Source: Clostridiales bacterium
GTDB taxonomy: Bacteria > Bacillota > Clostridia > Caldicoprobacterales > DTU083
Direction: 5' to 3'
Assembly (NCBI GenBank): GCA_012512335.1
Contig: JAAZEK010000461.1
Coordinates: 1-8,656 of the forward strand
DNA length: 8,656 nt
Shown: positions 1 to 6,208 of the stretch, piece after piece
How positions within the stretch are numbered: position 1 is the stretch's first letter
How the letters are laid out: each line of letters starts with the position of its first letter
The notes under the pieces: generated by a model
The model's database searches: none
What the model was told of the DNA's origin: nothing
What the model saw: the letters and a program-made list of their open reading frames with translations, nothing else
Translations under genes and position numbers: made by a program

Positions 1-162
1 GAGTTCCAAGATAGACTCTGCTTTGGAACTGATATGTGTTTTGTAGGGATGCCTGTTCCATTACCAGAATTGCTTATTAGCTGGAGAGATGAAGGTAAAA
101 TCAGTGATAGTGTTTTCCAGAAGGTGGCACGAGAAAACGCAATTAGAATATTTAATATTTAA
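1..162 (+). CDS. Amidohydrolase-family protein, C-terminal end only
   Basis: The first 53 codons of the window are open in frame 1 and end at TAA 160-162; the start lies outside the window. The translation contains F-G-T-D (window residues 8-11) followed about 30 residues later by A-R-E-N-A-I-R-I-F-N-I at the stop. This pairing is characteristic of the end of the metal-dependent amidohydrolase superfamily (Amidohydrolase_2 group), where the Asp of the F-G-(S/T)-D strand is the catalytic or metal-contacting residue and an E-N-A-x-R-(L/I)-(F/L) helix closes the barrel. Known members include decarboxylases such as gamma-resorcylate decarboxylase, hydratases and hydrolases, so the substrate cannot be read from this fragment. 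It lies on the same strand as the operon that starts at 334, and I see no GC-rich terminator between them, so read-through is possible. The family call is fairly secure; the reaction is unknown. Confidence 0.72.
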   Translation, partial: EFQDRLCFGTDMCFVGMPVPLPELLISWRDEGKISDSVFQKVARENAIRIFNI

Positions 163-231
163 TTTTGATGTTGATATAAAGAGGAGGTCTGTATCTGCAT
201 CCATTGATGATGCTTTTAAAGGCTTGTTTTT

Positions 232-263
232 TTATAACAAATTTTTTAAGATATATGTTATAA
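232..263. repeat. Imperfect AT-rich dyad overlapping the operon promoter
   Basis: The left arm TTATAACAAAT (232-242) and right arm ATATGTTATAA (253-263) are inverted copies matching at 10 of 11 positions, separated by 10 bases. The right arm overlaps the candidate extended -10 element at 256-264, a position where a bound repressor would block transcription. The arms are nearly pure A/T in an A/T-rich spacer, so chance is a real alternative. Lack of G/C in the stem argues against a terminator. Confidence 0.35.
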
Positions 264-264
264 T
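256..264 (+). promoter_or_regulatory. Candidate extended -10 promoter for the ligase-ior-paaK operon
   Basis: TGTTATAAT carries a perfect TATAAT hexamer (259-264) with the TGn extension typical of Gram-positive extended -10 promoters. No good -35 hexamer sits 16-18 bases upstream, which the TGn extension can partly compensate. A second TATAAT at 272-277 lacks the extension. Initiation would fall near 270-272, giving a leader of about 60 bases before the ATG at 334. The region is A/T-rich, so TATAAT matches are expected by chance; the TGn and the location raise the call above background. Confidence 0.42.
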
Positions 265-333
265 TAATACTTATAATGATAATGTATAAATATTTATTTT
301 TTTGTATAAAGGAAAAGAAAGGACTCAACTGGG

Positions 334-1968
334 ATGCCTATAACAGATTTACTTGCTCGAAATGCAGAATTATACGGAGATAATATTAGTCTTGTTGAAC
401 TAAATCCAGAGATTCAGGAGCGTAGCCCTGTAACCTGGAAAGAATATGAACTTATTCAACCCGCCACCTCAACCATTTATCGACGAGAGATCAGCTGGCG
501 TGTATTTGAAGAGAAAGCAAACCGTTTTGCTAATTTTCTGCTTTCGCGGGGAATACGAAAAGGCCACAAGGTGGCTATTTTACTGATGAACTGTCTGGAG
601 TGGCTTCCCATATATTTTGGCATACTAAAAACTGGTGCTTTGGTAGTACCTATGAATTTTCGGTACACAGCCGAAGAAATAAAGTACTGTCTCAATTTAG
701 CTGAGGTAGATGCCCTTGTCTTCGGGCCAGAATTTGTTAGCCGTGTAGAAGAAATATGTGGGCAGGTAGCAAAGGTGGGTATGCTCCTATATGTTGGAGA
801 GACTTGTCCCGCATATGCAGAAAGTTATGATCGATTTACAGCTAACTATTCCAGTACCGCTCCATCTATTCCCATTACTGATGAGGATGATGCGGCCATT
901 TACTTTTCTTCTGGTACTACAGGCTTCCCAAAGGCAATATTGCACAAGCATAGGAGTCTCACTCACTCGTGCAAGGTTGAACAAAATCATCATATGCAAA
1001 CCGAGGATGATATTTTCTTATGTATACCACCTCTGTATCATACTGGTGCAAAAATGCATTGGTTTGGCAGTTTGCTGTCAGGAAGTAAGGCAGTTATACT
1101 AAGAGGCGTTTCTCCAAAGTGGATACTTGATGCTGTATCTCAAGAAAAATGCACTATTGTCTGGCTACTTGTTCCTTGGGCACAAGATATCCTGGATGCA
1201 CTTGATAGAGGTGAACTTCACTTATCTAATTATGATACTTCCCAATGGAGGCTTATGCATATTGGTGCTCAACCAGTGCCACCAAGTCTTATCAAACGAT
1301 GGATGACTTATTTTCCCGACCATCTGTATGACACTAACTATGGATTGTCTGAATCTATAGGGCCTGGCTGTGTACATTTAGGGATAGAAAACATTCACAA
1401 GGTTGGTGCCATAGGTATACCAGGCTATGGATGGGAAACTAAAATAATACTAGAGGATGGAAATCAAGTAAGCAATGGTGAGGTAGGGGAATTGGCTGTT
1501 AAGGGTCCTGGATTAATGGAATGTTATTATAATAATATAGAAGCTACAGATGCAGTTCTCCATGATGGATGGCTTTATACTGGAGATATGGCCAAGCAAG
1601 ATGAAGATGGGTTTATTTATCTAGTAGACAGAAAAAAGGATGTTATTATCAGTGGTGGCGAAAATATTTATCCAGTTCAAATAGAAAATTTCTTGATGAC
1701 TCATGACTGCATTAAGGATGTAGCGGTAATTGGTTTGCCAGATAGACGTCTAGGAGAAATTTCTGCGGCGATTATAGAATTGAAGCAAGGTCATGTCTGC
1801 ACTGAAGATGAAATGAAAGAATTCTGTAATGATTTACCGCGTTACAAACGTCCACGAAAATTTATCTTTGCGTCTGTACCACGAAACCCAACTGGGAAAA
1901 TTGAAAAGCCAGTTCTAAGAGAGCGATATGGAGGATCCAACCTGGTCGCAGCACAGAACAAGGGGTAA
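334..1968 (+). CDS. AMP-forming acyl/aryl-CoA ligase (class I adenylate-forming)
   Basis: This 544-residue protein has full ANL-superfamily architecture and would activate a carboxylic acid with ATP to an acyl-AMP, then transfer it to CoA in the cytosol. The P-loop motif S-S-G-T-T-G-F-P-K is at residues 192-200, the A5 motif Y-G-L-S-E-S at 336-341, Y-T-G-D at 415-418, the hinge region D-R-K-K-D at 432-436 followed by S-G-G-E-N-I-Y-P at 440-447, and the A10 motif P-T-G-K-I with catalytic Lys522. Length and motif order are normal for FadD, benzoate-CoA ligase or cyclohexanecarboxylate-CoA ligase relatives. An N-terminal stretch (about residues 25-53) looks like a longer loop than usual before the conserved W-x-x-F-E-E-K-A-N segment. 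AAAGGA at 318-323 supports the ATG at 334. It heads the operon with IorAB and PaaK, so an aromatic or fatty acid substrate is plausible, but the sequence does not decide which. Class certain, substrate unknown. Confidence 0.9.
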   Translation: MPITDLLARNAELYGDNISLVELNPEIQERSPVTWKEYELIQPATSTIYRREISWRVFEEKANRFANFLLSRGIRKGHKVAILLMNCLEWLPIYFGILKTGALVVPMNFRYTAEEIKYCLNLAEVDALVFGPEFVSRVEEICGQVAKVGMLLYVGETCPAYAESYDRFTANYSSTAPSIPITDEDDAAIYFSSGTTGFPKAILHKHRSLTHSCKVEQNHHMQTEDDIFLCIPPLYHTGAKMHWFGSLLSGSKAVILRGVSPKWILDAVSQEKCTIVWLLVPWAQDILDALDRGELHLSNYDTSQWRLMHIGAQPVPPSLIKRWMTYFPDHLYDTNYGLSESIGPGCVHLGIENIHKVGAIGIPGYGWETKIILEDGNQVSNGEVGELAVKGPGLMECYYNNIEATDAVLHDGWLYTGDMAKQDEDGFIYLVDRKKDVIISGGENIYPVQIENFLMTHDCIKDVAVIGLPDRRLGEISAAIIELKQGHVCTEDEMKEFCNDLPRYKRPRKFIFASVPRNPTGKIEKPVLRERYGGSNLVAAQNKG

Positions 1969-1977
1969 TACAGAGCT

Positions 1978-2016
1978 ATGAATACAACAAACCAGGAAGG
2001 ATTGAATATATTATGA
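1978..2016 (+). other. Possible 12-codon coupling or leader ORF before iorA
   Basis: An ATG at 1978 opens a 12-residue frame (M-N-T-T-N-Q-E-G-L-N-I-L) whose TGA stop (2014-2016) overlaps the iorA ATG (2013-2015) as ATGA. A purine-rich AGGGG at 1961-1965 lies 12 bases before its ATG. ATGA overlaps often couple translation, and the iorA ribosome site (AGGAAGG, 1994-2000) sits inside this mini-frame at a long 12-base spacing. Chance is quite likely for so short a frame. Confidence 0.15.
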
Positions 2017-3740
2017 AAAAACTCATGCTAGGAAACGCTGCCGTTGCCCGAGGCCTTTACGAAGCAGGCTGTGGTTTGATCTCCAGCTATCCCGGAACCC
2101 CCAGTACTGAAATCACTGAGGAGGCCGCTAAATATGATGAAATGTACAGCGAATGGGCGCCTAATGAGAAGGTAGCTGTCGAAGTAGCTTTTGGTGCATC
2201 CCTGGCAGGAATGCGTAGTTGCAGTGTTATGAAACATGTTGGGCTTAATGTAGCAGCTGATCCTTTATATACCGCCTCATATACAGGAGTAAATGCTGGG
2301 ATGATAATCGTTGTAGCTGATGATGCAGGAATGCATTCCTCACAAAACGAGCAAGATTCTCGTCATTATGCCATAGCTTCCAAAGTACCAATGTTAGAGC
2401 CATCTGATAGTAGTGAAGCTCTTGAATTTGTGAAAAACGCTTATGATATTTCCGAGCAATTTGACACGCCTGTATTGCTTAAGATGTGTACCCGTATAGC
2501 TCACTCTCAAAGTGTAGTAGAAACAAGCGAGAAGGTAGAGTTACCAGTAAAGCCATATGAAAAGAATATTCCTAAATATGTTATGATGCCTGGGAATGCT
2601 AAGCGTAGACATCCATTCGTAGAACAGCGTACACGGGATTTAATTGCTTATGCAGAAACAACAGCTTTAAATCGTGTTGAGCTGGGTGATACCAAGCTGG
2701 GCATCATTACCTCATCAACATCCTATCAATATGCACGTGAGGTTTTTGGGGAAGAAGTATCCATCCTGAAACTAGGTTTAGTTAATCCACTTCCAGTTAA
2801 GCTCATCAAGGATTTTGCTGAAAAAGTCGATAAGCTAGTAGTAGTTGAAGAATTGGATAGCATTATAGAAGACCATTGCAAGCAGATTGGCCTCGATGTT
2901 ACTGGTAAAGACCTTTTCCCATTAGAGGGTGAGTTTTCACAGAGCCTTATCGCAGAAAAATTAAATATGCCTGTAACCACAGGTATTAAATTAGATGATG
3001 ATATTCCTCAAAGACCACCGGTTATGTGCGCAGGATGTCCACATCGTAGTATGTTTTATGCTTTATCAAAAAATAAAGTAACTGTGATGGGGGATATAGG
3101 TTGTTATACCTTGGGAGCAGTTGCACCCTTAAGTTCTATAGACCTTGCACTTTGTATGGGTGCATCCGTTAGCTCAGTTCATGGTTTTAACAAAGCTCTT
3201 GGTAAGAGCAGTGAGGGTAAGACAGTGGCTGTTATAGGGGATTCTACATTTATGCATTCCGGTATGACAGGTTTGGCCAATATTGCCTATAACCAAAGCA
3301 ATTCTACCGTTATAATCCTAGATAACTCTATCACCGGTATGACAGGTCATCAACAAAATCCAACAACTGGATACAACATTAAAGGAGATCCTGCTGGAAA
3401 AATTGATTTAGAAAAGCTTTGTATGGCTCTAGGAATTAGGCGTGTTAGAGTGGTTGACCCATATGACCTAGATGCCTGTAATAATGCAGTAAAAGAAGAA
3501 TTAGCTGCTGATGAGCCATCTGTAATTATTAGTCGACGACCTTGCGTATTATTGAAACATGTGAAGAATAATCCTCCACTTACCATTGATGAAGATAAGT
3601 GTAAGAGTTGTAAATTATGTATGAAGCTTGGATGCCCGGCAATCAGTATGAAGGATGGAAAAGCAACTGTAGATGCCACTTTATGTGTTGGATGTAATGT
3701 CTGTGAGCAATTATGCGCATGTAATGCGTTCCAAGCTTAG
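2013..3740 (+). CDS. iorA: Indolepyruvate:ferredoxin oxidoreductase, alpha subunit
   Basis: The 575-residue protein is the large, TPP- and Fe-S-containing subunit of the aryl-2-oxoacid oxidoreductase: arylpyruvate + CoA + oxidised ferredoxin to arylacetyl-CoA + CO2 + reduced ferredoxin, reversible. The N-terminal pyrimidine-binding domain shows S-Y-P-G-T-P-S-T-E (25-33) and N-E-K-V-A-V-E-V-A (51-59). A transketolase C-type middle domain follows. The pyrophosphate-binding domain has C-A-G-C-P-H-R (339-345), G-D-I-G-C-Y, and the TPP motif from G-D-S (409-411) to D-N-S (437-439), then T-G-M-T-G-H-Q-Q-N-P. Two ferredoxin-type clusters close the protein: Cys530, 533, 536, 541 and Cys558, 561, 564, 568. 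The second cluster has Ala569 instead of the usual Pro after the fourth Cys, then an extra Cys570. AGGAAGG at 1994-2000 precedes the ATG. It is followed after 9 bases by iorB, its obligate partner. Substrates are probably indole-, phenyl- or hydroxyphenylpyruvate. Confidence 0.95.
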   Translation: MKKLMLGNAAVARGLYEAGCGLISSYPGTPSTEITEEAAKYDEMYSEWAPNEKVAVEVAFGASLAGMRSCSVMKHVGLNVAADPLYTASYTGVNAGMIIVVADDAGMHSSQNEQDSRHYAIASKVPMLEPSDSSEALEFVKNAYDISEQFDTPVLLKMCTRIAHSQSVVETSEKVELPVKPYEKNIPKYVMMPGNAKRRHPFVEQRTRDLIAYAETTALNRVELGDTKLGIITSSTSYQYAREVFGEEVSILKLGLVNPLPVKLIKDFAEKVDKLVVVEELDSIIEDHCKQIGLDVTGKDLFPLEGEFSQSLIAEKLNMPVTTGIKLDDDIPQRPPVMCAGCPHRSMFYALSKNKVTVMGDIGCYTLGAVAPLSSIDLALCMGASVSSVHGFNKALGKSSEGKTVAVIGDSTFMHSGMTGLANIAYNQSNSTVIILDNSITGMTGHQQNPTTGYNIKGDPAGKIDLEKLCMALGIRRVRVVDPYDLDACNNAVKEELAADEPSVIISRRPCVLLKHVKNNPPLTIDEDKCKSCKLCMKLGCPAISMKDGKATVDATLCVGCNVCEQLCACNAFQA

Positions 3741-3744
3741 GAGG
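3739..3744 (+). promoter_or_regulatory. iorB ribosome binding site overlapping the iorA stop
   Basis: AGGAGG begins inside the iorA TAG stop (3738-3740). Two consecutive in-frame ATGs follow at 3750 (5-base spacing) and 3753 (8-base spacing). The spacing slightly favours the second, which would shorten IorB by one Met. The overlap implies translational coupling that keeps the two subunits in balance. Confidence 0.75.
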
Positions 3745-3749
3745 ATGTA

Positions 3750-4319
3750 ATGATGACAAAAAATATTATGATTGTAGGTGTAGGTGGTCAAGGTTCACTC
3801 CTGGCCAGTAAGCTTTTAGGACATTTGCTAGTCAATCAGGGCTACGATGTGAAAGTATCTGAAGTCCATGGAATGAGCCAAAGAGGTGGTAGTGTGGTAA
3901 CCTATGTACGCTTTGGTGACAAGGTTTATTCCCCTGTTATAGATAAAGGTGAAGCAGATGTAATTGTATCTTTTGAAGTGTTGGAAGCAGCCCGATGGCT
4001 GGAATATCTAAAACCAGGTGGACGAGTAATTGTAAACACCCAACAGATTGATCCCATGCCTGTTATAACTGGTGTTGCCGAATATCCGGAGCAATTAATT
4101 GAGAAGATGGATGCTCTGGGAGTTAAAATAGATGGTGTAGATGCACTACCCTTGGCAGAGGAAGCTGGTTTTTCAAAAGCAGTCAATATAGTGTTGATGG
4201 GGCGTTTATCCCGTTATTTTGATTTTTCAGTTGAAGCATGGGAAGAGTCTCTTATCGCCTGTGTACCTGCAAAAGCCAAGGAAATCAATTTGAAGGCCTT
4301 TACCCTAGGTAGAGCTTAA
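3750..4319 (+). CDS. iorB: Indolepyruvate:ferredoxin oxidoreductase, beta subunit
   Basis: This 189-residue protein is the small subunit that pairs with IorA; it consists of one pyruvate ferredoxin/flavodoxin oxidoreductase gamma-type domain. Visible family signatures are the N-terminal Rossmann-like V-G-V-G-G-Q-G (9-15), the conserved E-V-H-G-M-S-Q-R-G-G (38-47), D-V-I-V-S-F-E near residue 70, and the C-terminal S-K-A-V-N-I-V-L-M-G segment. About 190-200 residues is the normal size for bacterial and archaeal IorB. It has no Fe-S motif or membrane segment, so it acts in the cytosol in an alpha2beta2-type complex. The gene begins 9 bases after iorA, with its ribosome site overlapping the iorA stop, and ends 25 bases before the PaaK-type ligase gene. 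The true start could be the second Met (3753). Confidence 0.94.
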   Translation: MMTKNIMIVGVGGQGSLLASKLLGHLLVNQGYDVKVSEVHGMSQRGGSVVTYVRFGDKVYSPVIDKGEADVIVSFEVLEAARWLEYLKPGGRVIVNTQQIDPMPVITGVAEYPEQLIEKMDALGVKIDGVDALPLAEEAGFSKAVNIVLMGRLSRYFDFSVEAWEESLIACVPAKAKEINLKAFTLGRA

Positions 4320-4344
4320 TTTAAAAGAGAGGGAAATATCTTAT

Positions 4345-5652
4345 ATGAGTTATCGCTATTATGAATCGGAATTGGAAACCATGCCGGTTTCAGATATCAA
4401 AGATCTGCAAATTGAACGTTTGAAGAAACAGGTAGCCCACGTATATAGTAATGTTCCTTATTACAAGAACCTGATGGATGAAATTAGCTTGAAACCAAGT
4501 GATATCAAAGGTGTAAATGATTTGCATAAGCTTCCATTTACCTATAAAAAAGATCTACGGGAAACCTATCCTTATGGCTTGTTTGCAGTTCCCATGCGTG
4601 ATGTAATACGTCTACATGCTTCTTCTGGTACTACAGGAAAACAGATTGTAGTAGGATATACAAAGGAAGATCTTGATGTCTGGGACGAAATCGTAGCTCG
4701 TCAGCTTGTTGCTGTGGGTGCTGATGTAGATGATATTATCCATGTAGCCTATGGATATGGACTTTTTACCGGGGGTCTAGGTTTACATGGAGGTGCGCAG
4801 CGATTAGGAGCGTCTACAATTCCTGTTTCTTCTGGAAATACAAAGCGCCAGATTACTATTTTACAGGATTTCGGATCTACTGTGCTGTGTTGTACTCCTT
4901 CTTATGCAGCCTTTTTAAGTGAAACCCTTTACACTATGGGGCTTACAAAAGATGATATCCACCTTAAGGCAGGAATTTTCGGCGCTGAGGCATGGACAGA
5001 TCAAATGCGACGAGACATCGAAGAATCTTTGGGAATTAAAGCCTATGATATTTATGGTCTTACTGAAATCATGGGGCCTGGAGTAGCTTATGAGTGTTCA
5101 GCCCAATCAGGTATGCATGTTAATGAGGATCATTTTATAATTGAAACAATTGACCCAGACACTGGAGAGGTGCTTCCTGAGGGTTCACAAGGTGAATTAG
5201 TGTTTTCATGTATTACAAAGCAAGCATTCCCGCTTTTGCGCTATCGTACTAGAGATATCGGTGTAATCTTTCGTGAGACTTGCTCATGTGGTAGGACATT
5301 TATAAAAATGTCCAAACCTCGAGGTAGAACAGATGATATGATAATAATCCGTGGTGTTAATGTATTCCCATCACAGATAGAGGCTGTCCTAATGGAACAT
5401 GGTTATCCATCCCATTACCAGATTATTGTGGATCGTATAAACAATATAGACACCATGAATGTAAATGTAGAGATGTCCCTAGAACAATTTTCTGATACAG
5501 TTCGGGTGCTTGAAGGAAAAGAGCAGGAGCTTACTGATGCATTGAAATCCTTGTTGGGTATTACTGCTAGGGTGCATCTAGTTGCACCTAGAACGATTGT
5601 ACGTAGTGAGGGTAAGGCTATTCGTGTCATTGATAACCGAAAATTATTTTAA
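4345..5652 (+). CDS. paaK: Phenylacetate-CoA ligase (AMP-forming), PaaK type
   Basis: The 435-residue protein belongs to the short ANL branch typified by PaaK, converting phenylacetate (or a hydroxylated or indole analogue) + ATP + CoA to the aryl-CoA, AMP and PPi. Motifs are H-A-S-S-G-T-T-G-K (91-99, P-loop), Y-D-I-Y-G-L-T-E (234-241), Y-R-T-R-D (300-304), R-G-R-T-D-D-M-I-I-I-R-G-V-N-V-F-P (326-342), and near the C-terminus S-E-G-K-A (421-425), with Lys424 the likely catalytic lysine. Length is typical (430-440). Cys313 and Cys315 in T-C-S-C-G-R, together with Cys251 and His258, could form a structural metal site. GAGAGGG at 4327-4333 precedes the ATG by 11 bases. Directly downstream of iorAB its product is the IorAB product or substrate, so the three enzymes connect free aryl acids with arylpyruvates. 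In this context it may work in either direction. The operon contains a second, longer ligase, so the division of substrates is open. Confidence 0.93.
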   Translation: MSYRYYESELETMPVSDIKDLQIERLKKQVAHVYSNVPYYKNLMDEISLKPSDIKGVNDLHKLPFTYKKDLRETYPYGLFAVPMRDVIRLHASSGTTGKQIVVGYTKEDLDVWDEIVARQLVAVGADVDDIIHVAYGYGLFTGGLGLHGGAQRLGASTIPVSSGNTKRQITILQDFGSTVLCCTPSYAAFLSETLYTMGLTKDDIHLKAGIFGAEAWTDQMRRDIEESLGIKAYDIYGLTEIMGPGVAYECSAQSGMHVNEDHFIIETIDPDTGEVLPEGSQGELVFSCITKQAFPLLRYRTRDIGVIFRETCSCGRTFIKMSKPRGRTDDMIIIRGVNVFPSQIEAVLMEHGYPSHYQIIVDRINNIDTMNVNVEMSLEQFSDTVRVLEGKEQELTDALKSLLGITARVHLVAPRTIVRSEGKAIRVIDNRKLF

Positions 5653-5678
5653 ATTAGTAAACGGAAAGGAGCAATATC

Positions 5679-6110
5679 ATGGCTGTAAAGCAGATTTCTG
5701 TATTTCTGGAAAACAAGCCCGGACGCTTGGCTGAGTTAACCGACATTTTATCCCAGCAAAAAATCAATATTCGTGCTCTGTCCATTGCGGATACCAAGGA
5801 TTTTGGTATTCTCCGTCTTATTGTAGACGATCCTGACAAAACAGGTGAAAAATTGCGTGAAGCAGAATGCATTTTTACGGTAGCTCCAGTACTAGCAGTG
5901 GCTATCCCTGATGAACCAGGTAGCCTTTCCAATATCCTACATATACTTGCTGATAATGACATCAATCTTGAATACACCTATGCCTTTATCACAAGAGAAG
6001 TGGAATGTGCATATATGATTTTGCGAGTAGAGGACAATGAGGCCACCTCTGCTGTTTTAGCTGAGCAAGGCTTTAAGTTGGTCAGTCAGGAAGAACTTTT
6101 TTCTCTATGA
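5679..6110 (+). CDS. Tandem ACT-domain protein, probable amino acid sensor
   Basis: This 143-residue protein is made of two ACT domains and nothing else. The first (about 4-66) has the turn N-K-P-G-R-L (12-17) and N-I-R-A-L-S-I-A-D-T (30-39); the second (about 70-137) has D-E-P-G-S-L (78-83) and N-L-E-Y-T-Y-A-F (96-103). The Gly of each turn and the N-(I/L) strand entry are where ACT domains bind amino acids at dimer interfaces. There is no catalytic domain, no helix-turn-helix and no signal peptide, so a role as a ligand-binding regulatory partner is inferred, for example binding Phe, Tyr or Trp and modulating IorAB or the ligase. AAAGGAG (5665-5671) sits 7 bases before the ATG. It is the last gene of the operon, 26 bases after paaK and followed by a strong terminator. 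Such proteins commonly accompany iorAB-paaK clusters in anaerobes; I know of no proven function. Confidence 0.9.
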   Translation: MAVKQISVFLENKPGRLAELTDILSQQKINIRALSIADTKDFGILRLIVDDPDKTGEKLREAECIFTVAPVLAVAIPDEPGSLSNILHILADNDINLEYTYAFITREVECAYMILRVEDNEATSAVLAEQGFKLVSQEELFSL

Positions 6111-6115
6111 TACCT

Positions 6116-6130
6116 AAGCAAAGCAAAGCA
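6116..6130 (+). repeat. Three tandem AAGCA units
   Basis: Three perfect copies of AAGCA lie directly after the stop of the ACT gene and are followed by AAAC. They lie outside the terminator stem. This is most simply a short slippage repeat with no visible function. Confidence 0.6.
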
Positions 6131-6154
6131 AAACAGAATTTGATTTACAATACA

Positions 6155-6180
6155 AAAAGAGCTGACATTTCAGCTCTTTT
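6155..6180. terminator. Bidirectional rho-independent terminator
   Basis: AAAAGAGCTGA (6155-6165) and TCAGCTCTTTT (6170-6180) form a perfect 11-base-pair stem with a 4-base CATT loop. The + strand ends in a short T tract (followed by G then TTAT); on the minus strand the stem ends in a five-T tract (from 6158 down to 6154). It lies 44 bases after the ACT gene stop and 28 bases after the stop of the convergent minus-strand gene, so one hairpin probably ends both transcripts. Confidence 0.88.
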
Positions 6181-6208
6181 GTTATATAAGTACCTCGTAC
6201 TACCCACA

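Noticed and set aside
182..263. Strong AGGAGGT-like ribosome site (182-188) followed by TTG/ATG at 204-212 and a 19-codon hydrophobic frame
   Set aside because: The start codons lie 15 or more bases from the motif, too far for normal initiation, and the peptide matches nothing I recognise. It may be an orphan motif or a remnant.
89..289. 66-codon open frame on the + strand
   Set aside because: Its first third overlaps the amidohydrolase C-terminus in another frame, its ATG has no well-placed ribosome site, and its end is low-complexity A/T sequence.
791..1102. 103-codon + strand frame inside the first ligase gene
   Set aside because: It lies wholly within a gene whose own frame carries all ANL motifs, so it is a shadow frame.
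3350..3679. 109-codon minus-strand frame
   Set aside because: It is antisense to the TPP and Fe-S region of iorA and has no domain signature or ribosome site.
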